From a virus: a DNA stretch of 38,796 nt. Position 1 is the first letter of the stretch. Every line of letters begins with the position of its first letter. A program made the translations under genes and the position numbers. The notes beneath the pieces are model-generated. The model saw only the letters and a list, made by a program, of their open reading frames with translations. It had not been told where the DNA came from and searched no databases. The stretch covers positions 1-38,796 of IMG/VR virus record IMGVR_UViG_3300027977_002177; one strand, written 5' to 3'. Positions 27,578-35,157 of this stretch are shown in pieces.

Positions 27578-28916
27578 TTTAGAATTTAAACAACAGGTCC
27601 TAGACCCGTTATCCCCAAGTTTTTGTGCAGCGAAGTGGTACAATGCTACCATTTGGTTAGGAAGTGGGCAGACCACAAGTTGCCATCACCCGCCAGCTCA
27701 TTTGATTGACATTGATAAAGTCTCTAACAACTCTAGGCTGTTGCACAATACTGATCAAAAGAAAGCAGATCGTCGAGAAATGGTGCTGGGCAAACGTCCT
27801 GCTGGCTGTGAGTACTGCTGGAAAATTGAAGACATGGACACCAACGCTGTGAGTGACCGTGTGTACAAATCAAAGATATATGAAATAAAGGACATCAACG
27901 ATGCATACTACGGTGACAACTACCACAAAGACATCAATCTTAAAACTCTCGAAATTAGTTTTGATCGCACTTGTCAATTTGCTTGTTCTTATTGCAATCC
28001 TGCTTTTAGTTCCACTTGGGTCAATGACATCCGGAAACATGGGCCCTACGTCGGATTGGTTAGCGATGGTAGGAACCATTTTACTCACACTCATGATAGT
28101 AGTCAACTTTATAAATTCGGTGAGACTAATCCGTACGTGGAAGCCTTCTTCGACTGGTGGGAATCGGACCTCCACCGCACCTTGCAAGAACTGCGAATAA
28201 CCGGCGGTGAACCTTTGATGTCGGGTTACACTTGGAAACTGATAGAATGGTTCAAGACCAATCAAGGACGAAGTACGACCCGGTTGGCTATCAATTCAAA
28301 TCTTGGCATTGAGATGAGCAAGATCAAAGACTTTGCTGTGGCCGTTGCCCCATTGCCCAAGGTGGATTTGTATACCTCAATGGAAGCCACATTTGCGCAA
28401 GCAGAGTATATTAGAGATGGCCTTGACTACAACCAATGGCTCAACAATGTGTTGTTTTTGTTGGAAGGAAGATTTGTCAGTGCAGTGCATGTGATGTGTA
28501 CCATCAATGCCTTGTGCTTGGACAGTCTTGTGAGTCACCTTGACATGATGTTGACATTGAAACAACGTTATGGTCGAGATCAACTGAACTTTACATTGAA
28601 CATCTTGCGCTTTCCCAGTTTCCAAAGTGCATTAGTGCTGCCAGACAACATACGTACTGGTTATCGCTTGCAGTTGGAAGCATGGTTGTTTCACAATCAA
28701 GATAATCCTTGCTTGCACGAACACGAAGTAAATCATGTGCTACGGCTAATTGATTATTTGGACGTTGTTAAAACTCCACACTCAGAAGCATTTGAAATGC
28801 CAAAACTGTTAAACGACTTTAAACAGTTTTACACACAGTATGATCAACGCAGGGACAAAGTCTTTGCTAAAGCGTTTCCTAACCTAGAAGAATGGTATGA
28901 CTCAATACAAGTATAA
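27570..28916 (+). CDS. Radical SAM protein with N-terminal twitch domain, B (448 residues)
   Basis: The start ATG 27570 overlaps the previous stop. The frame is open back to 27450, but that would overlap the previous gene deeply. C19 (SFCAAKW), C38 (TSCHHPPAHLI), C80 and C83 (GCEYCWKIED) form the N-terminal cluster domain. C135, C139 and C142 (TCQFACSYC) form the radical SAM site, and GGEP lies at 212-215. Domain order and spacing match gene A closely, so A and B are paralogues, separated by the second GT10-like gene. The substrate is unknown. A nested frame at 27901-28200 covers the core motif. Confidence 0.75.
   Translation: MNDLEFKQQVLDPLSPSFCAAKWYNATIWLGSGQTTSCHHPPAHLIDIDKVSNNSRLLHNTDQKKADRREMVLGKRPAGCEYCWKIEDMDTNAVSDRVYKSKIYEIKDINDAYYGDNYHKDINLKTLEISFDRTCQFACSYCNPAFSSTWVNDIRKHGPYVGLVSDGRNHFTHTHDSSQLYKFGETNPYVEAFFDWWESDLHRTLQELRITGGEPLMSGYTWKLIEWFKTNQGRSTTRLAINSNLGIEMSKIKDFAVAVAPLPKVDLYTSMEATFAQAEYIRDGLDYNQWLNNVLFLLEGRFVSAVHVMCTINALCLDSLVSHLDMMLTLKQRYGRDQLNFTLNILRFPSFQSALVLPDNIRTGYRLQLEAWLFHNQDNPCLHEHEVNHVLRLIDYLDVVKTPHSEAFEMPKLLNDFKQFYTQYDQRRDKVFAKAFPNLEEWYDSIQV
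27901..28200 (+). CDS. Candidate overprinted two-helix membrane protein inside radical SAM gene B (99 residues)
   Basis: This frame is +1 relative to gene B. The ATG follows TAAAGGA with 8 bases of spacing. Helices are at about residues 19-39 (LVLIALVNLLVLIAILLLVP) and 53-71 (WLAMVGTILLTLMIVVNFI), with a short loop ending in Asp-Trp, the same order as the nested frame in gene A. It ends just before the GGEP codons, also as in A. Over this stretch gene B uses codons such as CTT, CTC, GTC, TCC and CGG that are uncommon nearby, consistent with a second coding constraint. A membrane role is inferred, and homology to the A copy is plausible but not shown. Confidence 0.45.
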   Translation: MHTTVTTTTKTSILKLSKLVLIALVNLLVLIAILLLVPLGSMTSGNMGPTSDWLAMVGTILLTLMIVVNFINSVRLIRTWKPSSTGGNRTSTAPCKNCE

Positions 28917-30159
28917 CAGCACTGATTTGGTACGGCCAACAGAGTTAACTGAACGTGAGCAGTTTTTACTAACAGACTCAAAAACATTCTGCATATATCC
29001 CTGGATACACCTGCATGCCTACCCCACAGGTGAAGCATATCCTTGCTGTCATGCTGAAATGTCTGTAGGACCGGTGGGCAATTGCCGCAAAAATACCTTG
29101 GAACAAATATGGACTGACACACCCATGCAACAACTGCGCCAGGACATGTTGACCGAAACACCTAATGCTGCCTGTGGTCGTTGTTATGAACAAGAAGCCA
29201 ATGGATTCTTTAGTGGGCGTAAGAGTGCAAACAAGCATCACGGGCACCAGATTAAGAAGTTAGACGAGAATCCTTTTGAAATTACTTACTGGGATATTCG
29301 TTTTAGTAATTTATGCAATTTGAAATGCCGCAGTTGCGGACACATATTCAGCAGTCAGTGGTATCAAGATCAAGCCAAGTTAGCAGGTGGTGATTGGAAA
29401 GAGCAGAACTCGGTGTTGAACTATGCAGGGCGCACTGAAACAGACATGTGGGAACAACTAGAACCACACTTGAACTATGTGGAACAGATTTACTTTGCTG
29501 GCGGCGAGCCCTTGTTGATGGAAGAACACTATAACATCCTAGCGGAGTTGGTCCGGAGAAAACGCTTTGATGTGCGATTGATTTACAACACCAACTTCAC
29601 TCACACTGAACTCCGAGGCCGAAGTGTGTTTGAATATTGGCGGCAGTTTGACAATGTGGCAGTAGGCGCAAGTCTAGACGACTCAGGCGCACGAGGTGAG
29701 TACATTCGCAAAGGCACAGACTGGGCTGTGGTAGAACAAAATCGCAGAGACATGCTGCAGATATGTCCTGAAGTTGATTTTTATATCTCGCCCACACTCA
29801 GTATTATGAATGCATGGCATCTAACAGACTTTCATCGTGATTGGACGGAACGTGGGTTGATTCGTGCGCAAGATTTGAATGTAAACATATTACAAGATCC
29901 TGCGCACTACAGAATAGATATCGCGCCCGCGGAATACAAAAAACAATTGCTAACAAAGTTTACTGATCATATCAACTGGCTAAAACATCAGGATCCATTG
30001 CAACGAGCCACAGTGGGATTTGAAAGTGCTGTCAAGTTTATGATGGCCACGGACAATACACATTTGCTAGACACGTTCTGGCGCAAAACATACGAGTTAG
30101 ATGACATTAGAAAAGACAATATACTCACAGTGATCCCAGAATTGGCAGTATTGCAATGA
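28897..30159 (+). CDS. Radical SAM protein with N-terminal twitch domain, C (420 residues)
   Basis: This copy belongs to a second subgroup in which the N-terminal domain looks like a SPASM/twitch unit moved to the front: FCIYPWIHLHAYPTGEAYP (C32), C50-C51, then GNCRKNTLEQIW and C93/C96 (CGRCYEQE). The radical SAM site is C140, C144, C147 (LCNLKCRSCG) and GGEP lies at 202-205. YNTNF and SLDDSGARGEYIRKG are typical of the SAM and substrate side of the barrel. It overlaps gene B by 20 bases and gene D by ATGA. No long nested hydrophobic frame is present here. Confidence 0.75.
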   Translation: MTQYKYNSTDLVRPTELTEREQFLLTDSKTFCIYPWIHLHAYPTGEAYPCCHAEMSVGPVGNCRKNTLEQIWTDTPMQQLRQDMLTETPNAACGRCYEQEANGFFSGRKSANKHHGHQIKKLDENPFEITYWDIRFSNLCNLKCRSCGHIFSSQWYQDQAKLAGGDWKEQNSVLNYAGRTETDMWEQLEPHLNYVEQIYFAGGEPLLMEEHYNILAELVRRKRFDVRLIYNTNFTHTELRGRSVFEYWRQFDNVAVGASLDDSGARGEYIRKGTDWAVVEQNRRDMLQICPEVDFYISPTLSIMNAWHLTDFHRDWTERGLIRAQDLNVNILQDPAHYRIDIAPAEYKKQLLTKFTDHINWLKHQDPLQRATVGFESAVKFMMATDNTHLLDTFWRKTYELDDIRKDNILTVIPELAVLQ

Positions 30160-31370
30160 ACATACCACACGATAAATTCTGCGTACTACCTTGGGTTAGT
30201 ATCGAAGCAAGCCCTATCGGCACAGTGCGTCCTTGTTGTCTTGCTGACGATGAAATATTAGATGACAACGGCAACAAATTTGAATTAAGCACTGCCAACT
30301 TTGCTGACATACAAAATAGCAATCACATGCGTGGTTTACGTGAGCAGTTTCTTGCTGGTGAACGTCCACAAACGTGTCGCAAATGTTGGAATGAAGAACG
30401 CGGTGGCCGCACCAGCAAACGCATGCACACGCTAGACAGACTCAAGCATTCAATTACGGACACAGAGTGGACAGCAGATGCCAAACCCTTGATGTTTTTA
30501 GATTTGAAACTGGGCAACATCTGCAACTTGAAATGTCGTATATGTGGATCGTGGAGTTCAAGTCAGTTTGCCACAGAAGAGCTGAATGATCTACACCCCG
30601 ATCATGACAAAAAACAAACTTATGCATATCAAATGCTACGTGCTGGAGCATGGCCCAGAGAGAATCAGCAGTTCTGGCAACAGATTGATAGTGTGTTGAC
30701 AGACATTCGTTACATTGAATTCACTGGCGGCGAGCCGTTCATGATTGACCAGCATTTTGACATGTTGCAAGGTATCATTGACCGTGGCATCGCACATCAG
30801 GTTGAAATACACTACAACACCAATGGTACGCAATATCCCCAACGTGGCGAAGGCATTTGGCGGCATTTCAAAACAGTTGAAATTGCATTCAGCATTGATG
30901 ACATAGGTGCTCGTTTTGAATATCAACGAACCAATGCAGACTGGGCCATGGTATTGGACAACATCACAAGATTTCAATATTTAAAAACTCAAATTCTCAA
31001 TTTGCAGTTACAGTGTTGCAGTACAGTAAATGTGTTCAATGTTCGTTATATTGATGAGTTGGCGCACTGGATAGCATGTCAACGATTTGACTTTGTGTAC
31101 TGGAACATGATGCATGATGCTTGGTACTTTAGTATTGCTACACTGCCTGACACAGCCAAGGCAGGCATAACACAACATCTGCTGAACGCAGATGTGCCAC
31201 CTGAATACCGCGAGGAGTTTGATCGCATTGCGGACTTTATGAATACTGGTGCTTCAACTGATGGATTCATGTTGCGTATGAAAATTGCAGACTTGGATCG
31301 CAAACGCAATCAAAACTTACAAGATGTTGAACCTGAACTAGCTGCTCTGATAAACTATGTCAAAACGTAA
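30156..31370 (+). CDS. Radical SAM protein with N-terminal twitch domain, D (404 residues)
   Basis: The N-terminal domain has C9 (FCVLPWVSIEASPIGTVRP), C27-C28, C74 and C77 (TCRKCWNEE). The radical SAM triad is C123, C127, C130 (ICNLKCRICGSWSSSQF), followed by a TGGEPFM block, HYNTNGTQYP, and SIDDIGARFEYQR, which matches the SLDDSGARGEYIR block of gene C. C and D are therefore adjacent paralogues. The start overlaps the stop of C as ATGA. The gene ends overlapping the third GT10-like gene by 14 bases. The substrate is unknown; peptide or sugar radical chemistry is expected from the family. Confidence 0.75.
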   Translation: MNIPHDKFCVLPWVSIEASPIGTVRPCCLADDEILDDNGNKFELSTANFADIQNSNHMRGLREQFLAGERPQTCRKCWNEERGGRTSKRMHTLDRLKHSITDTEWTADAKPLMFLDLKLGNICNLKCRICGSWSSSQFATEELNDLHPDHDKKQTYAYQMLRAGAWPRENQQFWQQIDSVLTDIRYIEFTGGEPFMIDQHFDMLQGIIDRGIAHQVEIHYNTNGTQYPQRGEGIWRHFKTVEIAFSIDDIGARFEYQRTNADWAMVLDNITRFQYLKTQILNLQLQCCSTVNVFNVRYIDELAHWIACQRFDFVYWNMMHDAWYFSIATLPDTAKAGITQHLLNADVPPEYREEFDRIADFMNTGASTDGFMLRMKIADLDRKRNQNLQDVEPELAALINYVKT

Positions 31371-32334
31371 ACTGATTTATCGCGATGCCGACTATGTGAA
31401 TTTCAACGACGGTGTTATTCGCCCGTTGGTAGAGCTGCATTATGACATGGTTGAGTTTGATCCCGCTGTTTCATATGATCGTACCGATTTTGTAGTAAGT
31501 ACATTTCAACAAGATTTTTTAGCAGATCCTTGGTACAAGCCCCTGGAAGACGCTGGACATTCAATTGTGATCAATCATTTATGGGATAGCGATGTTGAGT
31601 GTGGTAGTTTTCTATTGCACAACAACAAATTGGATCTCAGATGTAAAAATTGGGTGTGGTATCACACAGCCTTGTTGGCAGATCACAATGGGTATAGTCA
31701 GTATAAACCAAAAATTGACTATACCCATGATTTTCTATGCCTGATGAACAAAGTTAGAGATCACAGAGACGCTGTGGCCGCTGACCTTGCACCACAACTG
31801 GCTCATGCTCGGTGGAGCTATGTCGACCGTGGTCGGTTCATACAAGATGACCAAGAACGAGCCACACCTGTGTTTTGGGAATTTTACATGAATCCGCAAT
31901 GGTACAACAGCACTTGTTGGAGTCTGGTGGTTGAAAGTTACATGCGCAGTGATTGGTATTTTGCTAGCCCTGGAGGCAAAAGTTATCAAACTGAAATATC
32001 TGAAAAAAGTTACAAACCCTTGGCCTATTGGCATCCCATGATTGTGTGCGGCAGTGTAAATACATTGAAATTTTTGCATGCACAAGGATTTGAAACTTTT
32101 GAAAACCTGTGGAGTGAATCATATGACGTTGTGCCATCAGACCAAGCTCGGCAACTAGCAGTGTTTGATCTGGTTCGAGACGTAGTTCATACTCACAATC
32201 GTCAATCATCTGGCTGGGACCAACTGACTCAACAAAAACTTGCGCACAACAATGCAAGATTTTTTGATCTAGAATACGTTAAAAAAAAGTTTGCTAAAGA
32301 AATCATAAATGACATTGAGGAGTTTTTGAATTGA
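31357..32334 (+). CDS. GT10-like protein, copy 3 (325 residues)
   Basis: The start ATG 31357 lies in the last codons of radical SAM D. The C-terminal half holds the shared blocks: SLVVESYMRSDWYF, TEISEKSYKPLAYWHPMIV and LHAQGFETFENLWSESYD. The EK-x-x-KP, HP and GF-TF signatures match copies 1 and 2. The N-terminal half (HSIVINHLWDSDVEC, DFLCLMNKVRDHRDA) is different in sequence but similar in length. I infer a glycosyltransferase related to GT10. A GAGGAG within its 3' end is the ribosome site for the next gene. Confidence 0.55.
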   Translation: MSKRKLIYRDADYVNFNDGVIRPLVELHYDMVEFDPAVSYDRTDFVVSTFQQDFLADPWYKPLEDAGHSIVINHLWDSDVECGSFLLHNNKLDLRCKNWVWYHTALLADHNGYSQYKPKIDYTHDFLCLMNKVRDHRDAVAADLAPQLAHARWSYVDRGRFIQDDQERATPVFWEFYMNPQWYNSTCWSLVVESYMRSDWYFASPGGKSYQTEISEKSYKPLAYWHPMIVCGSVNTLKFLHAQGFETFENLWSESYDVVPSDQARQLAVFDLVRDVVHTHNRQSSGWDQLTQQKLAHNNARFFDLEYVKKKFAKEIINDIEEFLN

Positions 32335-32939
32335 TATACATCTGTGGGGACAGTTTTGGCGTAAGCGATGCTGAGTATGGAAACTGCTGGGCAGACATTG
32401 TTGCCAACCAATTTCCAACCGGCAATCTTTGTCAGATAGCTGCCACCAATTTGTTAATAGCTCAACAAGTAGATCGGGCCATTGCGGCCAGTGCAGACTT
32501 TGTAATTGTACAATTTACGTCTGTGACCAGAAGTGAAAAATTACACAACGGCAAGTATGTTCCGTTTAGCTACCACACTGCCAGCACACAAACCACACCT
32601 TTTTCAAAATCACAACTGCAAATACTAAAGGACTACTACACTGAATTTTTTGATATCAATTTAGCAATTTATCAAAATACAATCACTGTTGAACACACTT
32701 TGCAAAAACTAGTCGACACTGGTATACCGTTTTGTTTTTCACAAGGCGGGTTTGAACATGCAAACTTTCATCCGATGGCAACTAATTATTTTGCAAAATT
32801 TAACCACTGGCGAAGCAGTATTAATTTGTGGGACTATACGGTCACTAGAGAGTATCGACCATACTATCACATCACTGACCGACAGATACACCAACAGGTG
32901 GCTGATTATTACATAGAAGAAATAAAAAAGACATTATGA
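32331..32939 (+). CDS. SGNH/GDSL-type hydrolase (202 residues, TTG start)
   Basis: The TTG at 32331 is set by GAGGAG eight bases upstream and overlaps the previous stop as TTGA. The N-terminus MIYICGDSFG has the block-I GDS motif with nucleophile Ser8. A DFVIVQFTSVTR segment matches the block-III strand, and the C-terminal HITDRQIHQQVADYY holds candidate catalytic D183 and H187, though their spacing is one residue longer than the common DxxH. Enzymes of this fold remove or transfer acyl groups on sugars and lipids. With the NeuD-like acetyltransferase upstream, sugar O-acetyl editing is a reasonable guess. Confidence 0.55.
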   Translation: MIYICGDSFGVSDAEYGNCWADIVANQFPTGNLCQIAATNLLIAQQVDRAIAASADFVIVQFTSVTRSEKLHNGKYVPFSYHTASTQTTPFSKSQLQILKDYYTEFFDINLAIYQNTITVEHTLQKLVDTGIPFCFSQGGFEHANFHPMATNYFAKFNHWRSSINLWDYTVTREYRPYYHITDRQIHQQVADYYIEEIKKTL

Positions 32940-33883
32940 AAAAAATATTGGTATGCGGAGCCGGTGGATTTATAGGAAGTCATCTTGTGCGTAGTTTGAA
33001 AGCACAAGGGAACTATGTTGTGGGAGCTGATCTCAAACTGCCAGAGTTTGGTCCCACTGCAGCAGATGAGTTTCATCAAGTTGACCTGCGCAACCAACGG
33101 CAGGTTACCAAATTAATCACGCAAGACATGGATGAGATATATCAACTGGCTGCTGACATGGGCGGCGCAGGATTTGTGTTTGTAGGAAACAATGACGCAG
33201 ACATCATGCACAACAGTGCTTTGATCAATTTGAACATCTTGCATGAGATCACATTCAAAAAGACGCCCAAGATCTTTTACAGCAGCAGTGCTTGTATGTA
33301 TCCTGCACACAATCAACTTGATCCTAACACACCCATTATGACAGAAGCCAGTGCATATCCTGCTTATCCCGACAGTGAATATGGTTGGGAAAAGTTGTTC
33401 AGCGAACGACTATATCTGGCATTTGCCAGAAACTACGGTATAGATGTGCGCATAGCTAGACTGCACAATGTGTTTGGTCCTGAAGGTACCTGGTGCGGTG
33501 GCAGAGAAAAAGCACCTGCTGCCTTGTGTCGCAAAGTGGCTGAAAGTTCGGGCACAGTAGAAGTCTGGGGGCCAGGCACACAAACACGCAGTTTCACCTA
33601 CATAGATGACTGCATAGAAGGCATACAAAGACTAATGGCTAGTGATTACTCGCAACCTATCAACATAGGATCTAACAGAATAATCACACTCAATAACCTA
33701 GTGCGTCTGATTACGGACATAGCCGGTAAAAATGTAGACATCGTGAACGTACCCGGACCTGTGGGAGTAATGGGACGTACTAGCGACAATACTCTTATTC
33801 GTCAAGTGCTTGACTGGGCACCACCAGACAACTTAGAATCAGGGTTGGAAAAAACTTATCGTTGGATCGAATCACAACTATGA
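32936..33883 (+). CDS. GDP-mannose 3,5-epimerase-like NAD-dependent epimerase (315 residues)
   Basis: An extended short-chain dehydrogenase fold is clear: the NAD-binding GAGGFIG at residues 8-14, AADMGGAGFVF, the YSSSACMYP strand with the catalytic Ser, and YGWEKLFSERLYL with the catalytic Tyr and Lys. RIARLHNVFGPEGTW, GGREKAPAALCRKVA and TRSFTYIDDCIEGI strongly resemble plant and bacterial GDP-mannose 3,5-epimerases, which make GDP-L-galactose. The close match of the AADMGG block supports that family over general UDP-sugar epimerases. It overlaps both neighbours by ATGA. It probably supplies an unusual hexose to the glycosyltransferases here. Confidence 0.75.
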   Translation: MKKILVCGAGGFIGSHLVRSLKAQGNYVVGADLKLPEFGPTAADEFHQVDLRNQRQVTKLITQDMDEIYQLAADMGGAGFVFVGNNDADIMHNSALINLNILHEITFKKTPKIFYSSSACMYPAHNQLDPNTPIMTEASAYPAYPDSEYGWEKLFSERLYLAFARNYGIDVRIARLHNVFGPEGTWCGGREKAPAALCRKVAESSGTVEVWGPGTQTRSFTYIDDCIEGIQRLMASDYSQPINIGSNRIITLNNLVRLITDIAGKNVDIVNVPGPVGVMGRTSDNTLIRQVLDWAPPDNLESGLEKTYRWIESQL

Positions 33884-35157
33884 GCTTGTGCATGGCGCCC
33901 TGGGTGCATACCTATTTGAGTCCGCAAACAGAACGGCGCATGTGTTGTGCAAGCCGTGAGCCTGCGCAGAATTTTGAGCAATACATAGACACAGCCGCGG
34001 GCACTGGCAAGTATATTCCTATCACACTGGATGAACATTGGAACTCACCACACATGATGAGTGTGCGTAGCCGTATGATGTCAGGAGAGACACTACCTGA
34101 ATGTGAAGTGTGCAATAACAAACTGTTGAACACCGACGTTTACCGCACATATTTTTGGCAACTATTCAAACATAAGTATCCTGACATCTGGGAGACCACA
34201 GACACCGCAGGCCGCACCACAATGCAGCCAGTGAGTTGGGATTATAGATTTAGTAACTTGTGCAATTTTAAATGTAGAACATGTGGTGACATGCTGAGCT
34301 CAAGCTGGGAAACAGAACAGCGACAACACAACATGATTGACTGGTCAAATTCCAAGAATGCCTGGATGAAACCTGAAGTGCGGCAAGAAATTTCTGCATT
34401 TCAAGACAGCAAGATAGAAGCCGAGTTTGCGGCAGCAGTGGAACAGCATCGTGTTGAAGAAGTGTACTGGGTAGGTGGCGAGCCCTTGATGTACGAACAA
34501 CATTGGCGTTATATGAAACGCATAGTTGAATTAGGGGATGGGCCGAAGGTATATGCTAGATACAATACAAATCTATCCAGAGTGGATTATCGAGGTGTTA
34601 ACTTATATCGCGATATTCTCAGCGGGCTGCGCGATTGGCAGATATGTGCAAGTCTCGACGGCACAGGCGCAATTGGTGAATACATTAGAACAGGCCTTGA
34701 GTACGGTCGCTGGCTTGACAATTTTGGTCAAGCAGTTGCGATCCAACGTCACCGACGTCAAGTACGAATTGACTTTACGCTCACTCTGCCCGGAATGTTC
34801 GAAGTTACACGCATTAGACAACTTGCACAAACACACGGAGTCGACATCCTTGCTAAAGTGATATTCTCATTCTCACCAGACATTGTGTTGAGTCCATTGG
34901 CCTTGCCTAGAACGCTGTTAGACCCGTGGATTGACGAACTAGTACTTGAAATAGATGGTGCTTTGCGTGACATGTTGGTGCAATTAAAAACACGCCCTAC
35001 ATTTGAAGAACAATGGCCAGATACTTACCGGCAAGGTCTTGCAAGTGGGCGGGATCGTGTGTTACAATTAGAAAGCATACGCACACAGAAGATTACCATG
35101 ACGGAGATACTTGCTGAAAGACCCGCGGTGCTGGAATGGTGGAACAACATTGCTTGA
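33880..35157 (+). CDS. Radical SAM protein with N-terminal twitch domain, E (425 residues)
   Basis: I choose the ATG at 33880 (MSLCMAPWVHTYLSPQT), overlapping the epimerase stop; an in-frame TTG lies at 33862. C4, C22-C23, C75 and C78 (ECEVCNNK) form the N-terminal cluster domain. C128, C132, C135 (LCNFKCRTCGD) form the radical SAM site, then WVGGEPLM, ARYNTNLSR and SLDGTGAIGEYIRTG. It belongs with C and D rather than A and B. It is separated from D by three genes, so it is not a simple tandem copy. A nested +1 frame at 34553-34861 perturbs its codon use. Confidence 0.75.
   Translation: MSLCMAPWVHTYLSPQTERRMCCASREPAQNFEQYIDTAAGTGKYIPITLDEHWNSPHMMSVRSRMMSGETLPECEVCNNKLLNTDVYRTYFWQLFKHKYPDIWETTDTAGRTTMQPVSWDYRFSNLCNFKCRTCGDMLSSSWETEQRQHNMIDWSNSKNAWMKPEVRQEISAFQDSKIEAEFAAAVEQHRVEEVYWVGGEPLMYEQHWRYMKRIVELGDGPKVYARYNTNLSRVDYRGVNLYRDILSGLRDWQICASLDGTGAIGEYIRTGLEYGRWLDNFGQAVAIQRHRRQVRIDFTLTLPGMFEVTRIRQLAQTHGVDILAKVIFSFSPDIVLSPLALPRTLLDPWIDELVLEIDGALRDMLVQLKTRPTFEEQWPDTYRQGLASGRDRVLQLESIRTQKITMTEILAERPAVLEWWNNIA
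34553..34861 (+). CDS. Candidate overprinted one-helix membrane protein inside radical SAM gene E (102 residues)
   Basis: This frame is +1 relative to gene E. The ATG 34553 has GAAGG three bases upstream; an ATG at 34538 is also possible. One helix is seen at residues 11-29 (WIIEVLTYIAIFSAGCAIG), then a long, probably helical region and a CPEC pair at 79-82. By hand count, Leu codons of gene E in the overlap are 7 CTC/CTT of 11 and no TTG, although TTG and CTG prevail on both sides. In the +1 frame 13 of 16 Leu codons are TTG/TTA. The nested frame thus has the phage-like codon style and the host frame does not. The layout recalls inner-membrane spanins; that is speculation. Confidence 0.5.
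   Translation: MLDTIQIYPEWIIEVLTYIAIFSAGCAIGRYVQVSTAQAQLVNTLEQALSTVAGLTILVKQLRSNVTDVKYELTLRSLCPECSKLHALDNLHKHTESTSLLK

Noticed and set aside
29264-29323. Short hydrophobic +1 reading over the CxxxCxxC codons of radical SAM gene C
   Set aside because: It stops after about 20 codons and has no ATG. It serves as a control showing that this motif can read as hydrophobic in +1 by composition alone, which tempers the nested-frame claims.
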